Shown one piece after another: positions 43,287-55,800 of a DNA stretch of 64,000 nucleotides. Both the position numbers and the translations under genes were made by a program. The notes below the pieces were generated by a model. That model did not search any database and had not been told where the DNA came from. It worked only from the letters and a program-made list of their open reading frames with translations. Positions within the stretch are counted from its first letter, which is position 1, and each line of letters opens with the position of its first letter. The DNA comes from Podarcis raffonei (lineage: Eukaryota > Chordata > Lepidosauria > Squamata > Lacertidae), in assembly GCF_027172205.1 (NCBI RefSeq), contig NC_070614.1, positions 40,430,001-40,494,000 on the forward strand, in the 5' to 3' direction.

Positions 43287-43446
43287 CAGTGGACGCTCGG
43301 GTTGTGAACGTGATCCGTGCAGGATGCACGTTTGCAACCCGCAGCATTCACAACCCGCGTCTGCACGTCTGCAGTACTTCCGGGTTTCGGCGGTCTGCAA
43401 CCTGAAAAAACACAACCTGAAGTGGCTGTAACCCGAGGTATGACTG
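43287..43446. mobile_element. Tigger-like element, second subfamily
   Basis: CAGTGGACGCTCGGGTTGTG to CCCGAGGTATGACTG with TA on both sides (43285-43286, 43447-43448). 160 bp, CpG-rich inside. Confidence 0.75.
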
Positions 43447-43766
43447 TATATGCACAGTACCTGGGAATGTAACCCCCATGTAAGTGGGGAGACGCCTGTA
43501 TAGGTTATTACCTGTAATGATGTCACATGTACATATTTATCTGTGTGCTCACATACATACCCCCCAACATACCTCAGCATGTGAGCAACTGTGATACATG
43601 TGACGGTCATTTTCTACCATCAAAGTTCTTTCTATTTAAGGAAACTGCAATCTATGAAGCAGACCTCGGTTATGTTCAGGAGCAATTATCTCATCTTGTT
43701 CAGTCCATTTGATTATTGTGGGCATACTATAAGATACCCTATAGAAGGCATGGGTTGTGGGATTGG

Positions 43767-44267
43767 CTACCCTTTAGTAGCAGCAGAACTGGGGCCAGCA
43801 CCACTGTCTTGTTGTGGGGATCCCGCCACCTCACCATCTCCTGCCTCCATCATTTGTTTGTATTGTCGTTTGAAGAAGCCAACCTGGAAAGAAGGGAAGA
43901 GAGCGACAAACACACACAGAGAGAAAATTCAGATGAAGGGTTTGCTCATCCTGGGGGTAATGGGTAAATGGTAAATGGCACCAGAAGAGTCAATGAAACA
44001 AGTATAGACCACGTTTGTACACTGGGCACCCCCACTTAGGTGTGGCAGCGTTCTGCCCCAGCCATCTCCCTACTTATGTGTGTTTGATGTGGGCAAAAGT
44101 TACTCCCAAAGGCCCTCCCCTTACTTATAAGCATACTTCTAAATCTCAGTTCTCACCTTGTAAAGAACAGCAGCAATCAGGGCAAGAAGAATGAGTCCCC
44201 CCACACTGCTGCCAATAATAACAGGAAGGTAGTTGTAAGGCTCCAGGAATTCCACCACAGTATTCGC
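43767..44267 (-). CDS. ITGAX-like: Gene B exons 29-30: transmembrane helix and short cytoplasmic tail
   Basis: Exon 29 (44157-44267) encodes [14 protein letters not shown] and a hydrophobic helix ending AAVLYK, closely resembling human ITGAX. Exon 30 (43767-43883) encodes [20 protein letters not shown] and a short Ser/Ala-rich end (SSAATKG), then TAG at 43767-43769. The tail is 38 residues, against 44 in gene A, and the two tails diverge after QYKQM. No AATAAA on this strand lies close to the stop; one occurs about 1.3 kb downstream (TTTATT on the plus strand at 42438-42443). Confidence 0.94.
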
Positions 44268-46788
44268 CTACAGGGTAAGAGGGAAAAAACTGAGAGGGAG
44301 AACCTGGTGACGTCATGCACTAGGGTTAATTCATTTGAACCGTGCCTCATCCAGAGCTACAAAAGGTAGCCTGGAATGCTAACTCCTTCCCAGCTCCTTC
44401 TAATCCTAGACAACATCTGGAGATATCCTGGCTCCGAGCTATGGCCTATGGACAGTGTGTCTCCTTTTGACCCATCATTACCTGATTCTGTGGAAGGCCC
44501 TCTTTCTGGGTATATATTTTCTCATCGTAAGAAATCCTTGCTGAGCTCACCAGGGTCACTTTCTTCTGCTGGGTCTGAAAGACAGAGACAAATCCTCTCA
44601 GAGGTGGGAAAGGTACTCACCTGAAATATTTCACCAAGAAGGGATCCAAAAGGAGTAACTGGCTCTTTACAAAAATAAATTTTTTTTAAATAAAAAAATT
44701 GCTTTGTTGATATAGAGATGTAACTGACTGTGAGCATATCTACTATACAGCAACTTAAATTATTTGTATAACATATTGTCATAGGGTCCTCCAAAGAATC
44801 CTAGGAACTGTCATTTGGTGAGGGTTCTGTTGAGAAGTCTGGTCACCACTGAAGAAGAGTTCCTGGGGTTCATAGAATGGCTGCACCCAAAGATGCAGCT
44901 GGTTTGGGTGTGCCGCACAGAAGCATGTTAACATCTTACATGACCTTTCCACCCCTGCACCAATAAAGCCCCAGCAGTGGCCTTCATACCTGGGAGACCC
45001 ATTGGAATCCCATCTTCCCCTTGATGCTGAACTCCAGTGGTTGCTTCTGCCCCAGGGATGGAATGTTGCACCGGATCGTTTTACAGACGGCCACAGAGCA
45101 GTCCTGGAAGGAGGTGCAAGGATATCCTCAGATAAAGTGCTGATGCTGAGTATAGCTACCCCTTAACCTAAAGGGGTCCCCAGAGTCACCCAGTCCAGGT
45201 GCTTCTGAAATAAGGATGCTAATTTTACAGTGGGGATGTACTCACCAGAATGGAATTCTTTCTTAGTTGTGCCACAAAATCTTTGGACACTTGGGTCTTT
45301 CCTTGGGTCTCTCCTTCAGGGGCACACTGAGCTAGGTGGTTCATCTAGGGAAAGGGAAAGCAAATTTCATATATGTAAGGGGCTAAGAATAGCCATCACA
45401 GAAGCCTTTCACTTGTAATTCATGTATTTCCACACTGTTTGTCTAAACAAGTATGCTAGTTCAAGGATCAGGGCACATGCAGAATATCTCTTAACACAGG
45501 TTAGGTAGCATGGTTCAACTGTACTGAGAATGACAGTGGGAAGAGGCGTGCTGAGCAGCAATGGAAGTCTGACACTGTTCATGCTTATGGGTAGAGGGCA
45601 GATTTTAATTCTTTTGTTGTGACCATAGAACCAGCAGGTAGGGAATAACATAAAACTTGCTCTCATGAATCAGATAAAAGGAACAGCAGGTCCAGCAATG
45701 GCCAGTCAGGTACTTTTAGGAAGCTCACAAGTAGACCATGATGGAAACAGCCATCCACTGTTGTTTGTCCCAGCACCTGTTAGTCAGCAACACTGCCTCT
45801 GAACCTGGAGGATCCATTCTCCACTCATGGCCAGCAGCCATTGATAGGGCTATCCTCCATAATTTTGTCTAATTTGCTTCTGTTTACTTATAGAATAGCC
45901 TGGAGACGCTCTCAAAATGGCTTTAAAAATATTCTCAGATTAAATCTCACTCAAATCTAGCACAGGAACTGAATAGGCAGGATTGAAACTGGGAGGGGCT
46001 TCATCCATACAAAAGGAGCTTGCTGAATGAGCCCTGCCGCTAGAACATGGAGAAGGAGATGGCCCACTCTGGATATACACTCCTCTATTGAAAGAGAGCC
46101 ATAAGTTAATGTGGTATGCGGAGGGGTGTTTTCTTTGTTCCCCTTGAATTTCCAGCCAATCAATTTTATTGGGTAACCCATGTTCTAGTATTATGAAGGT
46201 TGAAAAATTTCTGGTTGTATACTATTGCTACACCAGTACTTAATTCAGTCCTATTAACAAAAAAGAAATCATATTTGGTCTCAGAATGATATACCTCAGG
46301 AAGGATGTCCGCGGATGCATTCCACACCCATGTCCCATTCAGTTGCACAGGGAACTCAAACGTGATTGAGACAGGAACCTTTCGTGTATATGTGTTCTTC
46401 ACCTAAACAAGAAGAAGATCCTGTATAAATGTGACAGGAGCCCAGCAATCAGCCCATTGCTGTCACTAACCAAGATATATTTCCCCCATTTGTGAATAAG
46501 GATGGAAGAGAAATTCAATTCAATATGCATTTAAAGTCAAATCTACCTAAGTTAATAATAATAATAATTCTATTATTTATACCCTGCCCATCTGGCTGGG
46601 GAAACTTTGGGCAGCTTGCAATATATATAAAAACATAGTAAAACCTCAAACATTAAAAAACATTTGTACTTTCTGAAGCAATGTGTGAAATGAAACAAAG
46701 TCATCCTTTGAAAGGCACACTTCTCCAAATTTTGAGATGCAGTTCTCTAGCCAAATGCATATACAAATACTAGGGTAATGCACACACA

Positions 46789-46859
<71 letters not shown>

Positions 46860-49800
46860 ATGTACCAAAATGCATTTTATTCAGGAAGATTGCTTTGCAA
46901 AAATGTGTAAATTAGGTAAAATTGTATACGGCATGTATATTGGGAGAAATTTGCACTAAAATGCTGGTGAATTTTCATGAGAACATTTTTTTTTAAAAAG
47001 CAAACTGATGTGGAAATGTGGAGTACTGAACTTAAGACTGGAAATTTGAGAAACTGATAGAAACCAAATGTGACATATTTTCCCATCCCCATCCTACAAA
47101 TGATTGTTGTACTGCCAAGCCCTTCTCACCTACTATATGCTCAAGCAGTGGCAGCCTTGGGGCCAGGATAGCAGATGTACAAGGTGGGTGAGGGCTCTGT
47201 CCCTCTTTTTAAACTTTTAAACCAAGAAGCTTGTTTTGTGCTGCTTGCGCATACCCACCATGCCTCTTCTTTCTGCCTACATTTCCCAGAACAGCTTCAG
47301 AGCAACATAATAAAAGATGATGCAGCCAACCACACTCCCCAGAGTAGCTACAGTATGACATATTGTGTTGTGCTGCTCTGAAGCCCTTTGCTGAAGGTCT
47401 GGATTTATTCCCTAAACCTGATCCACAGAAATTTTGCCTTTTTCAAATTCTTAATTCCACAATGCTCCACAAACCCCTCACCTCATAGCGATGTTCCACA
47501 GTCTGATTTCCGTCTTCCTGGCCAGCAGAAAAATTGACATACTTGGTTGACACATCGACACTGGAAGAAAAGAGGTGGGGGTCTGAGAAAAATCACTATG
47601 TAATAAAGCAATCAATCTGGGTTTGACCAATGCATTCCAATGGCTTTTTGGAAGATCAAAGCATAGCATTGCTATGGCAATTTAGATGGGGTCAATATTT
47701 TCTAGCAGCCAATGACATTCATTTTAGCATGTCCTCCTGAAATGAGTATATTCTGACTGAACCAAGAAAAGTGAGTAAGTGATTGATATCAGCTATGCTG
47801 ATATCACCTTGAAGGTGACTCAGAAACTACAACTAATCCAGAATGAAGTAGCTAGATTGGTGACCCTCTGCCTGGTTCCCTGTAACTTCGCTTCTCACAG
47901 TGAGAGAACCAGCAGAAGACCCTTGGAGGAGGACCTTAGTGTCCGGGCTGAATGATGGGGGTGGAGACGCTCCTTCAGGTATACTGGGCTGAGACCATTT
48001 AGGGCTTTAAAGGTCAGCACCGACACCTTGAACTGTGCTCTGAAATGCACTGGGAGACAATGAAAATCCTTTAGGACTGGTGTTATACTGTATGATCCCA
48101 GCAGTCACTCACCAGTCACCAATCTAGCTGCTGCATTCTGGATTAGATGTACAATGCAGCAGCTAGATTGGTGACTGGTGAGTGACTGCTGGGATCATAC
48201 AGTATGTATGCTTTTTATTCTGTAAACTTATGGTGTTTTTTTTGTAAAACGCTAATAAATATCTTATAGAAAAAACAGATGTAGTTTCTGAGTCACGGAG
48301 ATAGAGAACTACAGCCCTTTATTGGGAAGTTTTTAATGTTTGATGTTTTATTATGTTTCAATATATGCTGTAAGCTGATCTGAGTGGCTGGGGTATAAAT
48401 AATAAAAATATTTAAATTATTATTATTCATCCAAAATAATTCATTAAACAGAAGAAAATGAGGAAGCTGAAAATTCAATCTACATTGGAATAGAAATTGA
48501 TTTCTAAATATATGTGGAAATATCACCAGATGGATCCTAACTACTTTGTTAGGGATTAATACAAAAGGATTGCAAGAAGACCACTATTTTACCCTCCACC
48601 AAAGTATCTAAACCAGTATAGAAAATGTGCAGCTTCTTGGGGAGGCAGAAGGAGTAGGTGTGTATGAGGTCAGTGTTGCTATCAGACTGAGTAATAGTAG
48701 TAGTGGTAGTAATAGTAATAGTAATATAGTAATAGGTTCCCTATCTCTGCTTTATAGGCTTATAAGGTAAGCTATCTGCTGAAGTTGAAATCTTTTGAAA
48801 GCCAGTCAAGTCCTGGAAAACCAGCAAATGCTGTTTCATCTAGGTCTTTCAACACCTGAAACAAAGAGGGGGTGGGTTCCATTTAGTGGCTGAAATTACA
48901 GCGCCACCGTGAAACACAGACCCATGATAATTAGGAAAGGATATATGGCTGGAATTTCTTGTTTGTACAGAAGGATCATTATTCTAAGACACCAGCCCTA
49001 AGAAAAACAATGGGTGTGCAAACAAGCCTTCTGACAGTCAACATTGAGAAGGGCAGCTGTGTGGTGGGCTGGGATGCTCCCAGAATACTTGCAGTCACGT
49101 ACGCATTAACAAAGACATATACTGCATATTTGACAAGCAGCTTCGCTTGGTGAATCATGTCCGGAGTGACAGGGCCATTGTTGTCACTAGAAAAAAGAGA
49201 GAGGGGCAGAGTTAAGACTGGAACATTTATCACATATGCCACTACCCCATCATACACTGCTACATGCACTGTGGTTCTGCAACATTAGGGCTTGGCGAAT
49301 TAGCTCATTTTGCTTTCATTTTATCTCTTTTTCATTCTGAAGTTCAGTTCTCCACATCAGTCTGTGTTTTTTTAAAGAGTCCCCATGAAAATTCACCAGT
49401 ATCTGGGTCCAAACTTTTCAGAAAAGTACAGATTTTAAAGGGTGCCTGTGTTTTGGTTTCCATACTGTTTGGGGGATATGGTGGTGAATCCGGTAGATTT
49501 GCTTGCAAATGTGAAGTGGGTCAAATTTCTCCCCCATCCCACTGCCTGTTAGAATGTATTAGGGATACTCATGACCTGATTTGTATTTCTTAGACTAATA
49601 TGCAAATTAGAATGCAGTTATCCTCTAGTTTTCATGCTTCTCAGAATGTTACAATGTAATTCTTAGCTCAAAAGTGTGGCATATAAATATGCATTTCTAA
49701 ATGCATACAATATGTGCATCTGCGGAAAAAATACATATACAAGTAATGCAAGTTGCTGTATGGTTGTTATTTTTTATCACATGGAAATGAAAAAGAATCA

Positions 49801-52800
49801 GATGTCAAAGAAATAAACAACTATATGACATTCAGAAGATATCTGAAGGCAGCTGTGTTTAGGGAAGTTTTTAATGACTGATGTTTCAATGCATTTTTAA
49901 CCTTCTGTTGGAAGATGCCCAGAGTGGCTGAGGAAACCCAGCCAGATGGGTGGGGTAGAAATAATAAATTATTTATGAATGAACACTCTCTGAGTCCCAG
50001 AACACACCATCATTATACATTTAAGGCTGCAAATCTTATGTGACTGTAAGTTTCATTTACCGTAACTCAATGGGACTTACTTCTGATTAGAATTTATTGG
50101 GATTGCATTACAAACCAGTTTGAATGTGGCCTAGCCATCATGACAACTGAAGTGAAACTGATTCAAGCTGGTCAAATAGGAACATCTCCCAAGCCAGGCA
50201 CATCAAACCTTACCTGCCAGCTGTGGCATTGATCTGTATCTCTCTCCCTAGATCTGCATTCTGGGAGACGGAAAAGGTGGCAATGAAAATAGCCTGCAAC
50301 AAATGATGACACAATAAATGAGTGAGAGGGCAGCCAGGTGTTATTTGGGGAGAGAGGAGGAGTCTACTCTGTTAGAGTAGAGATCCTAACCAGATGACCA
50401 CAGTTCCCTGGTCCACTTGCTTACAGAAGGACTTTACCTCAGCCCCAGCCCGAAAGATGGGGTGGTTGATGTTACAGGTGGTGTTCCTCATAGGGTCATC
50501 CTCTGCCGAAGGGGTAGAAGCACATTTAATAGCCACATTTCTCCTGTTGGACTGCAGTGGGAGGGATCAGATTGGGGAATTGGTTAACATAGTGAGCAAC
50601 AAACTTTTAGGCCAGCCCCGATCCCCTGTTGCCGAACTGCCACCTTTTGCCTCTTATACCTTCAATAGCGAGAGCCTGCGGTAGGACAGTGCGGAAGGGT
50701 AGAAGAAGGTTATAGTGGTGCCATAGGAATCCTCCCCATCATTCCGAATGAAGACTGTAGCATTGAGCTCAGGGGTCAGGCCCACCACCAGAGTGTCCAG
50801 GCTGAAGGAAAAAAAGAAGAGAGTCTCTTCTAAGCTTAAGAAAGTAAGAAGACCCTGCTAAATCAGGCCAAGGGCTCATCCAGACCAGAATCCAATTTTC
50901 ACAGTGGCAAACCAGATGCCTATAGGAAGTCCACAAGCAGGACCTGAGTGCAATAGTGACTCTTCCCACCTGTGATTCTCTGCAACTGGTATTGAGAAGC
51001 ATATGACCTTTGACAGTGGAGGCAGATCATAGCCTTCCGGGGTAGTAGCTGCTAATAGCCTTATCCTAAGACAATATGTTTTAGGGCTCAGTCCTGCCTG
51101 GAAGTCATTCCCTCCATTGTGGAGACCCTGACCCGGCCCACGGAAGCTCAGGGGGGTGGGGAGGGAACACTCTCTACATGCCCATCCTCCTTTGTTACTA
51201 CATTATTGTTACTACATTTATTATTATGTGTTTCAGAGATGAGCCTTGGAAATCAAAGTGTATTCTGCATCTTGGCTCTAATTAAGCCATGAAGAGAGGA
51301 AATTATGGGGGGAGGCTAAGAGATGAGACCTAGCATTCTACCCTGCAATGCTCTAACACTGAAGTCACGAGCACCTGAAATGCACCAGGTTCAGTGAGTC
51401 TGGGCAGCAGAGTAGGGTGATATGAAGAAGAAAAACATACATTACCCTGAGAAATTGAAGGAGGTTTTTAGCTGGTCTTTACAGACTCCATCTGCACCAC
51501 AATTCTTTTGAAAATGTAGCTGTGAAGAGAAGAAGGGTGGGGTACAGACATGGGCATAGTCAAGGGAGGGTGAGGGGCAGCTGCCCCCTAGGTCAAGTAA
51601 AGCAATAGAAATGCTTAACTTAACTGACCAATCACATCGGTTCTGTCCCCCTAACAAAAGTCCTGTCCCCCCAACAAAAGTCCTGCCCCTCACAACAAAA
51701 ATCCTGGCTATGCCCATGGGTACAAACATTGTCAGAGTTTGAGGATGGGTGAAGCTAGTAGCATTTTGTTGTCTAGAGCTGAAATGTGAAAATGTTTTCA
51801 CATTTCCCACTTTCCTAACCTTCTGGAAGCTGCCTGCCAGCTGTGGGCAGGGCCAAAACCAAAATGGGCTGGGCCACCCCACACACTCTCATACAACAAC
51901 CTCATGTACTATCTCTCTTCCCTGTGGTTTCCACTCCTACTGTTCAGGTGACTGAGAAAAGGGAAGACTGAAGAGGAATTCCCCACCACCAATTAACATA
52001 TAGAATGTGGGAGCAGATGGGTGGTGGAAGACAGCAACAGGAGCTGCTACCTCAAGGTGCATGGGACTTCTTAAAGCAACAATGTCTGAAGCAGAAAAGG
52101 GGCAATGGAAACCTTTGGGAATCTCCACTTGAAGGCGCTCTAGATGACAACCCTGTCAAGGTAGGTTAGGCTGAGAGAGAGACCAGCCAAAGGTTGCAAT
52201 GAGTTTCATGACTGAGTGGAAATCTGAACCTAAGTCTTCCTAGGAGTACAAGTCTTCCCTGCACCCTAGGGACAGCCAGCTGCATTTAATAACAGACTAT
52301 GAAACTTAGGGTTCATCCAAACTCCCACCTAGAAGTTTTTCAAGCAATTTCCCCCTTGCCCTGCTCTGATTGAATTTGCTCTGAATGAATGCTAAAGAGC
52401 AGTTTTCTCTAGGGAAAAGCAGTGGGAGAAGAGCAAGTACATTTAGTCAACTGAACTGCTGAGATTTTTTTAGCTAGAATGTGCAACCAATGGCCCTTCT
52501 ATATTGGAGGTTCTTCTTGCTGCTAAAGAAGAGTTTCAGGGAAGACACTTACAGTGTGAAACGGTGAAAAATGGGAAGTGGTAAGAAAGGAAAATGATTA
52601 AAGACCATTTCCCTATATAAATTAAGCCCTTCGTCTCTGCCACTTCCATTTACAGACTGATCAACCAGACAGAAAACAGAGAGTGTGTGGACTCACCGGT
52701 GCTGTAAATATAGGGGAGCTATCTTTGCTTAGGATGGCTTGCAGGTTGTCAGCACCAGGAATGGGATCTCCAATGAGAGTATAATTCAACCGGAGGTTTA

Positions 52801-55800
52801 TGGGTGTGAAGCTGTCTTCTACGCAGGTCTTGCGTAATGGAGGGGGAGAAGAAATAAAAATAAGTGAGGATCTGCTTTATTTTGTGATTAGAGATGGGAA
52901 AGAAATTTGATCCAGGTTTCATTTGAAGCTGAATCTACCAAATTTGCACTTTCCAAAACAACATTCAAACAGAAATACAGCTATCCCTTGAAATTTGCAC
53001 TTATCCAAATTTTCCTATGCAGTTTGCCAACTAACCAATGTTTACAAAAATGCATATGTTAGGGGAAGTGTACATCACATTGGTGAAAATAGCACACAAA
53101 ATGTATTACATCAGGGAAAACTTTTTGTAAAATTGTGTATGTTAGTCAGAATTACACATAAAAATGTGTTTATTAAGAAAAAAATGCATTAAAATATGGA
53201 TTAATTTTCATAACTTTTTTTTTAAAATCAGAGATTGCTGCAAAGTGAATTTAAGTGAATTTAAGATTGGAAAAATGAGAAACTGAGATTGACAGATCCT
53301 TCTATCCCTAGTGGTGACAACACTTGTTTCATGGACCCAAATGCCAACATTTGTCTTTGCTTTTAAACATCCACTGGATCTCTGAACTCACCGGCAACTT
53401 TATGCGATACTCCTCACAGTGTCTCTTCAGTCCCGTTTTTATCTCCTTGGTGATGGTGGAAGAGTCTGGGTTTCCGTTAAAAATGGCCCGAACCCTCATT
53501 CGACCAGGATCCAAGTTCAACTTGTACTGAATGGTGTTCAAAATGCTGCTGCCTGAGGGAGAGGAATTGAAAAGACAACACAGAGAATAGGATTCTGAGG
53601 GATACAGTGTGCTGTGCAGATTCTCTGCAAAGGCCCTTTAGCACAAAATCCTTGTGAACTTCTGATGCATCCAGTATCGAGGAATGAAATGCCTACCAAG
53701 TTAAGAGGAAGCTCACAATACTAGGTCTTATAACTGGGGGCCATCTCCTTGCTAACACCCTCCCTTCTGGGCTCTCTAGGGGCACTGGACTCAATGAAGG
53801 GCTCACATCAGAATCTGGCAGTAGCTTTCAAACAAGGCATTAGAGTTGTGCTCCAGGGTGAAACATTCAGTGCATGTGGGTGTGGAGTAAGCCTCTGGGG
53901 CTTCACTGTTACCTCACACAAAGCAGAAGTTCACCCGGAGTGTGTCCAATTGTACCAGTATTCCTTTTCAGATGTACATTGCATGGGAAAGTCAGTAGCA
54001 GTAAGCAAGCTATCTTGATGGGAAGCTGTCCATCATTAGTAATTGCAACATGGAAGAACTTCTGATAAGTTTCTCAGGGACCCAGAGGATTCTAGGAACA
54101 CAGTTTGAAAAGCCACAGGAATATGGTAATGATGGGTAATCAAACTGTGTGGCAAGCCAGCTTCTCTGTTGCCCCACTTCTTGTACTGAGGGGTCCTCCT
54201 GTCCTCAGCATGTTATGTGCACTGTCAGCTAGTACCCAAGCCCAGCTTACGCCCTCAAAGTGCTTTGGGCCTACCTTGTGTAAACCGAGGATCCATCATA
54301 ACAGTGAAGCAGACAGTTGCCTTACTGACTTCCTTGTTCAGAACATCCTGGTCCTGACATTCAAAGGCAGCAATGGGGATCTCATTTGGGGTGAAGGTGA
54401 TAGTGGGCACTACTCGTACCACGGGTCGAGCCCTGTTGCAGACAGAATGGGGTAGGAATTTGGGTGGGAGGGAGACAGAGGTTCATTGTGTAGCCCACTG
54501 CAGAGCACAGGGCTAGTGCCATCTGGACATTCCAATCATGGGTTATATTTGCATAGTGTTTAAAAGAAGTGCATGCCAAACAATTGTCCAGTCTGAACGT
54601 CATCTTGTGCTGTGTGGGACATTTCTGTTGCTGCGATATTGCATGTTCTCAGCATTCAAATGACAGGGGAAATGCCATCACTGCCCTGGCTTACTGAGCA
54701 GGACTAAGCTGTACAAGAGTTGTGGTTTTGGATAAGGTCTTCAAAGGTGTCCCTACTTGAAGCAACAGCTCACTTAGACTGTGGATGCCAACTCTGCCAT
54801 TAAGGGAAGCAGAATGGAAGACACAAAGGGCACCATCAGCTCTGAGGTTCTCCTGCATAGGCTTCTTTGTTATCAATGTGAGCTATGTTCCATGATAATT
54901 AGTTAGGGGAGGAGTTCCATTTGCATCTCCCACCTCAGGCACCAAAATACATTGGATCAGTCCAGAGAGCTCTTGCCATTCCTGCTTGTGACTGACACTA
55001 CTGCTTGCTCAACCATTTAAAAGTGTCATTTTACTTGATTTGAATTCCTTTTAAAAAATATTAATGAGAGACTGATTACTCTCTAATGTACTACAAAGGA
55101 AGTGTGCATGCAGACTTTTTTTTAAAAAAGTTGGCTCCAAGTCCCGAAGCTCCTTACCTCAGCAGCAGCACTCTTCCTTGAGCCCCCACTGCTACGTCTG
55201 GGAGGCCATCTCCAGTCAGATCTCTCCCGGCACCAATAGCCTGGCCAAAGTAATGGAGCCTATTGGGAAGCAGAGAGCCTTGGATGCGCTAGGAGCAGGA
55301 GAAAGAAGGAGAGGTTGGTGCCTGAGATCTCCTTAGAGGAGGACCCTCCAGCAGATCTTCATACCACCAGTGACCCTGAAGAGCCTTTGGATCTAGATGA
55401 CCTTGTCCCAAGACTGGGGGCCACCCATCCCAGATGTTTTGTTCCTGGCTGGCTCTTGGACTACCCCCACCACCCCAATCTACCCCAGGGGCACAGGAGC
55501 TAAAGTGACAGTGAGCCAGGCAGGAACTTCAGGGTTGTTGGAAGTGCCCAGTTAGCTGCACATGAGGCTACTCAGGAGGAGGGGAACATGCATGGAAGTA
55601 CCTGCCTGGATCATTAGACAGGAAGGGGTGGAGCCTCAAGCTCCTATATAAACTTCCAGTCTGAGCTCCTTCATTGATAAAGTAACTTCTTCAAGCTTCA
55701 GCCTTCTTGGACTACCAGACAGTGAAATGACAGTTGCCTGTGCTTCCTGCTATGGAGTAGAGGGGCTGAGGGCTCACCTGGCTATATGCTGGGTTGATGG

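Larger units (their letters stand above)
41754..43766. other. Intergenic between the COX6A2 and gene B 3' ends
   Basis: About 2 kb between tail-to-tail genes. Contains a family B hAT-like element (42855-42975) and a Tigger-like element (43287-43446); otherwise nothing recognised. Part should be the 3' untranslated region of gene B. Confidence 0.6.
47800..48430. mobile_element. L2-like LINE fragments with fold-back structure
   Basis: On the minus strand (48146 down to about 47870) the sequence translates in pieces such as [20 protein letters not shown], typical of the end of L2/CR1-type reverse transcriptase. A plus-strand piece at 47817-47865 reads [14 protein letters not shown], the same region inverted. 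A 3' LINE tail with GGCTGGGGTATAAATAATAA lies at 48326-48420. Fragmented; no intact frame. Lies in intron 23 of gene B. Confidence 0.75.

Noticed and set aside
55315-55503. Acidic open frame as a host exon
   Set aside because: It lies on the strand opposite gene B and next to a TATA-like promoter layout, better explained as part of an old LTR-type element; identity remains uncertain.
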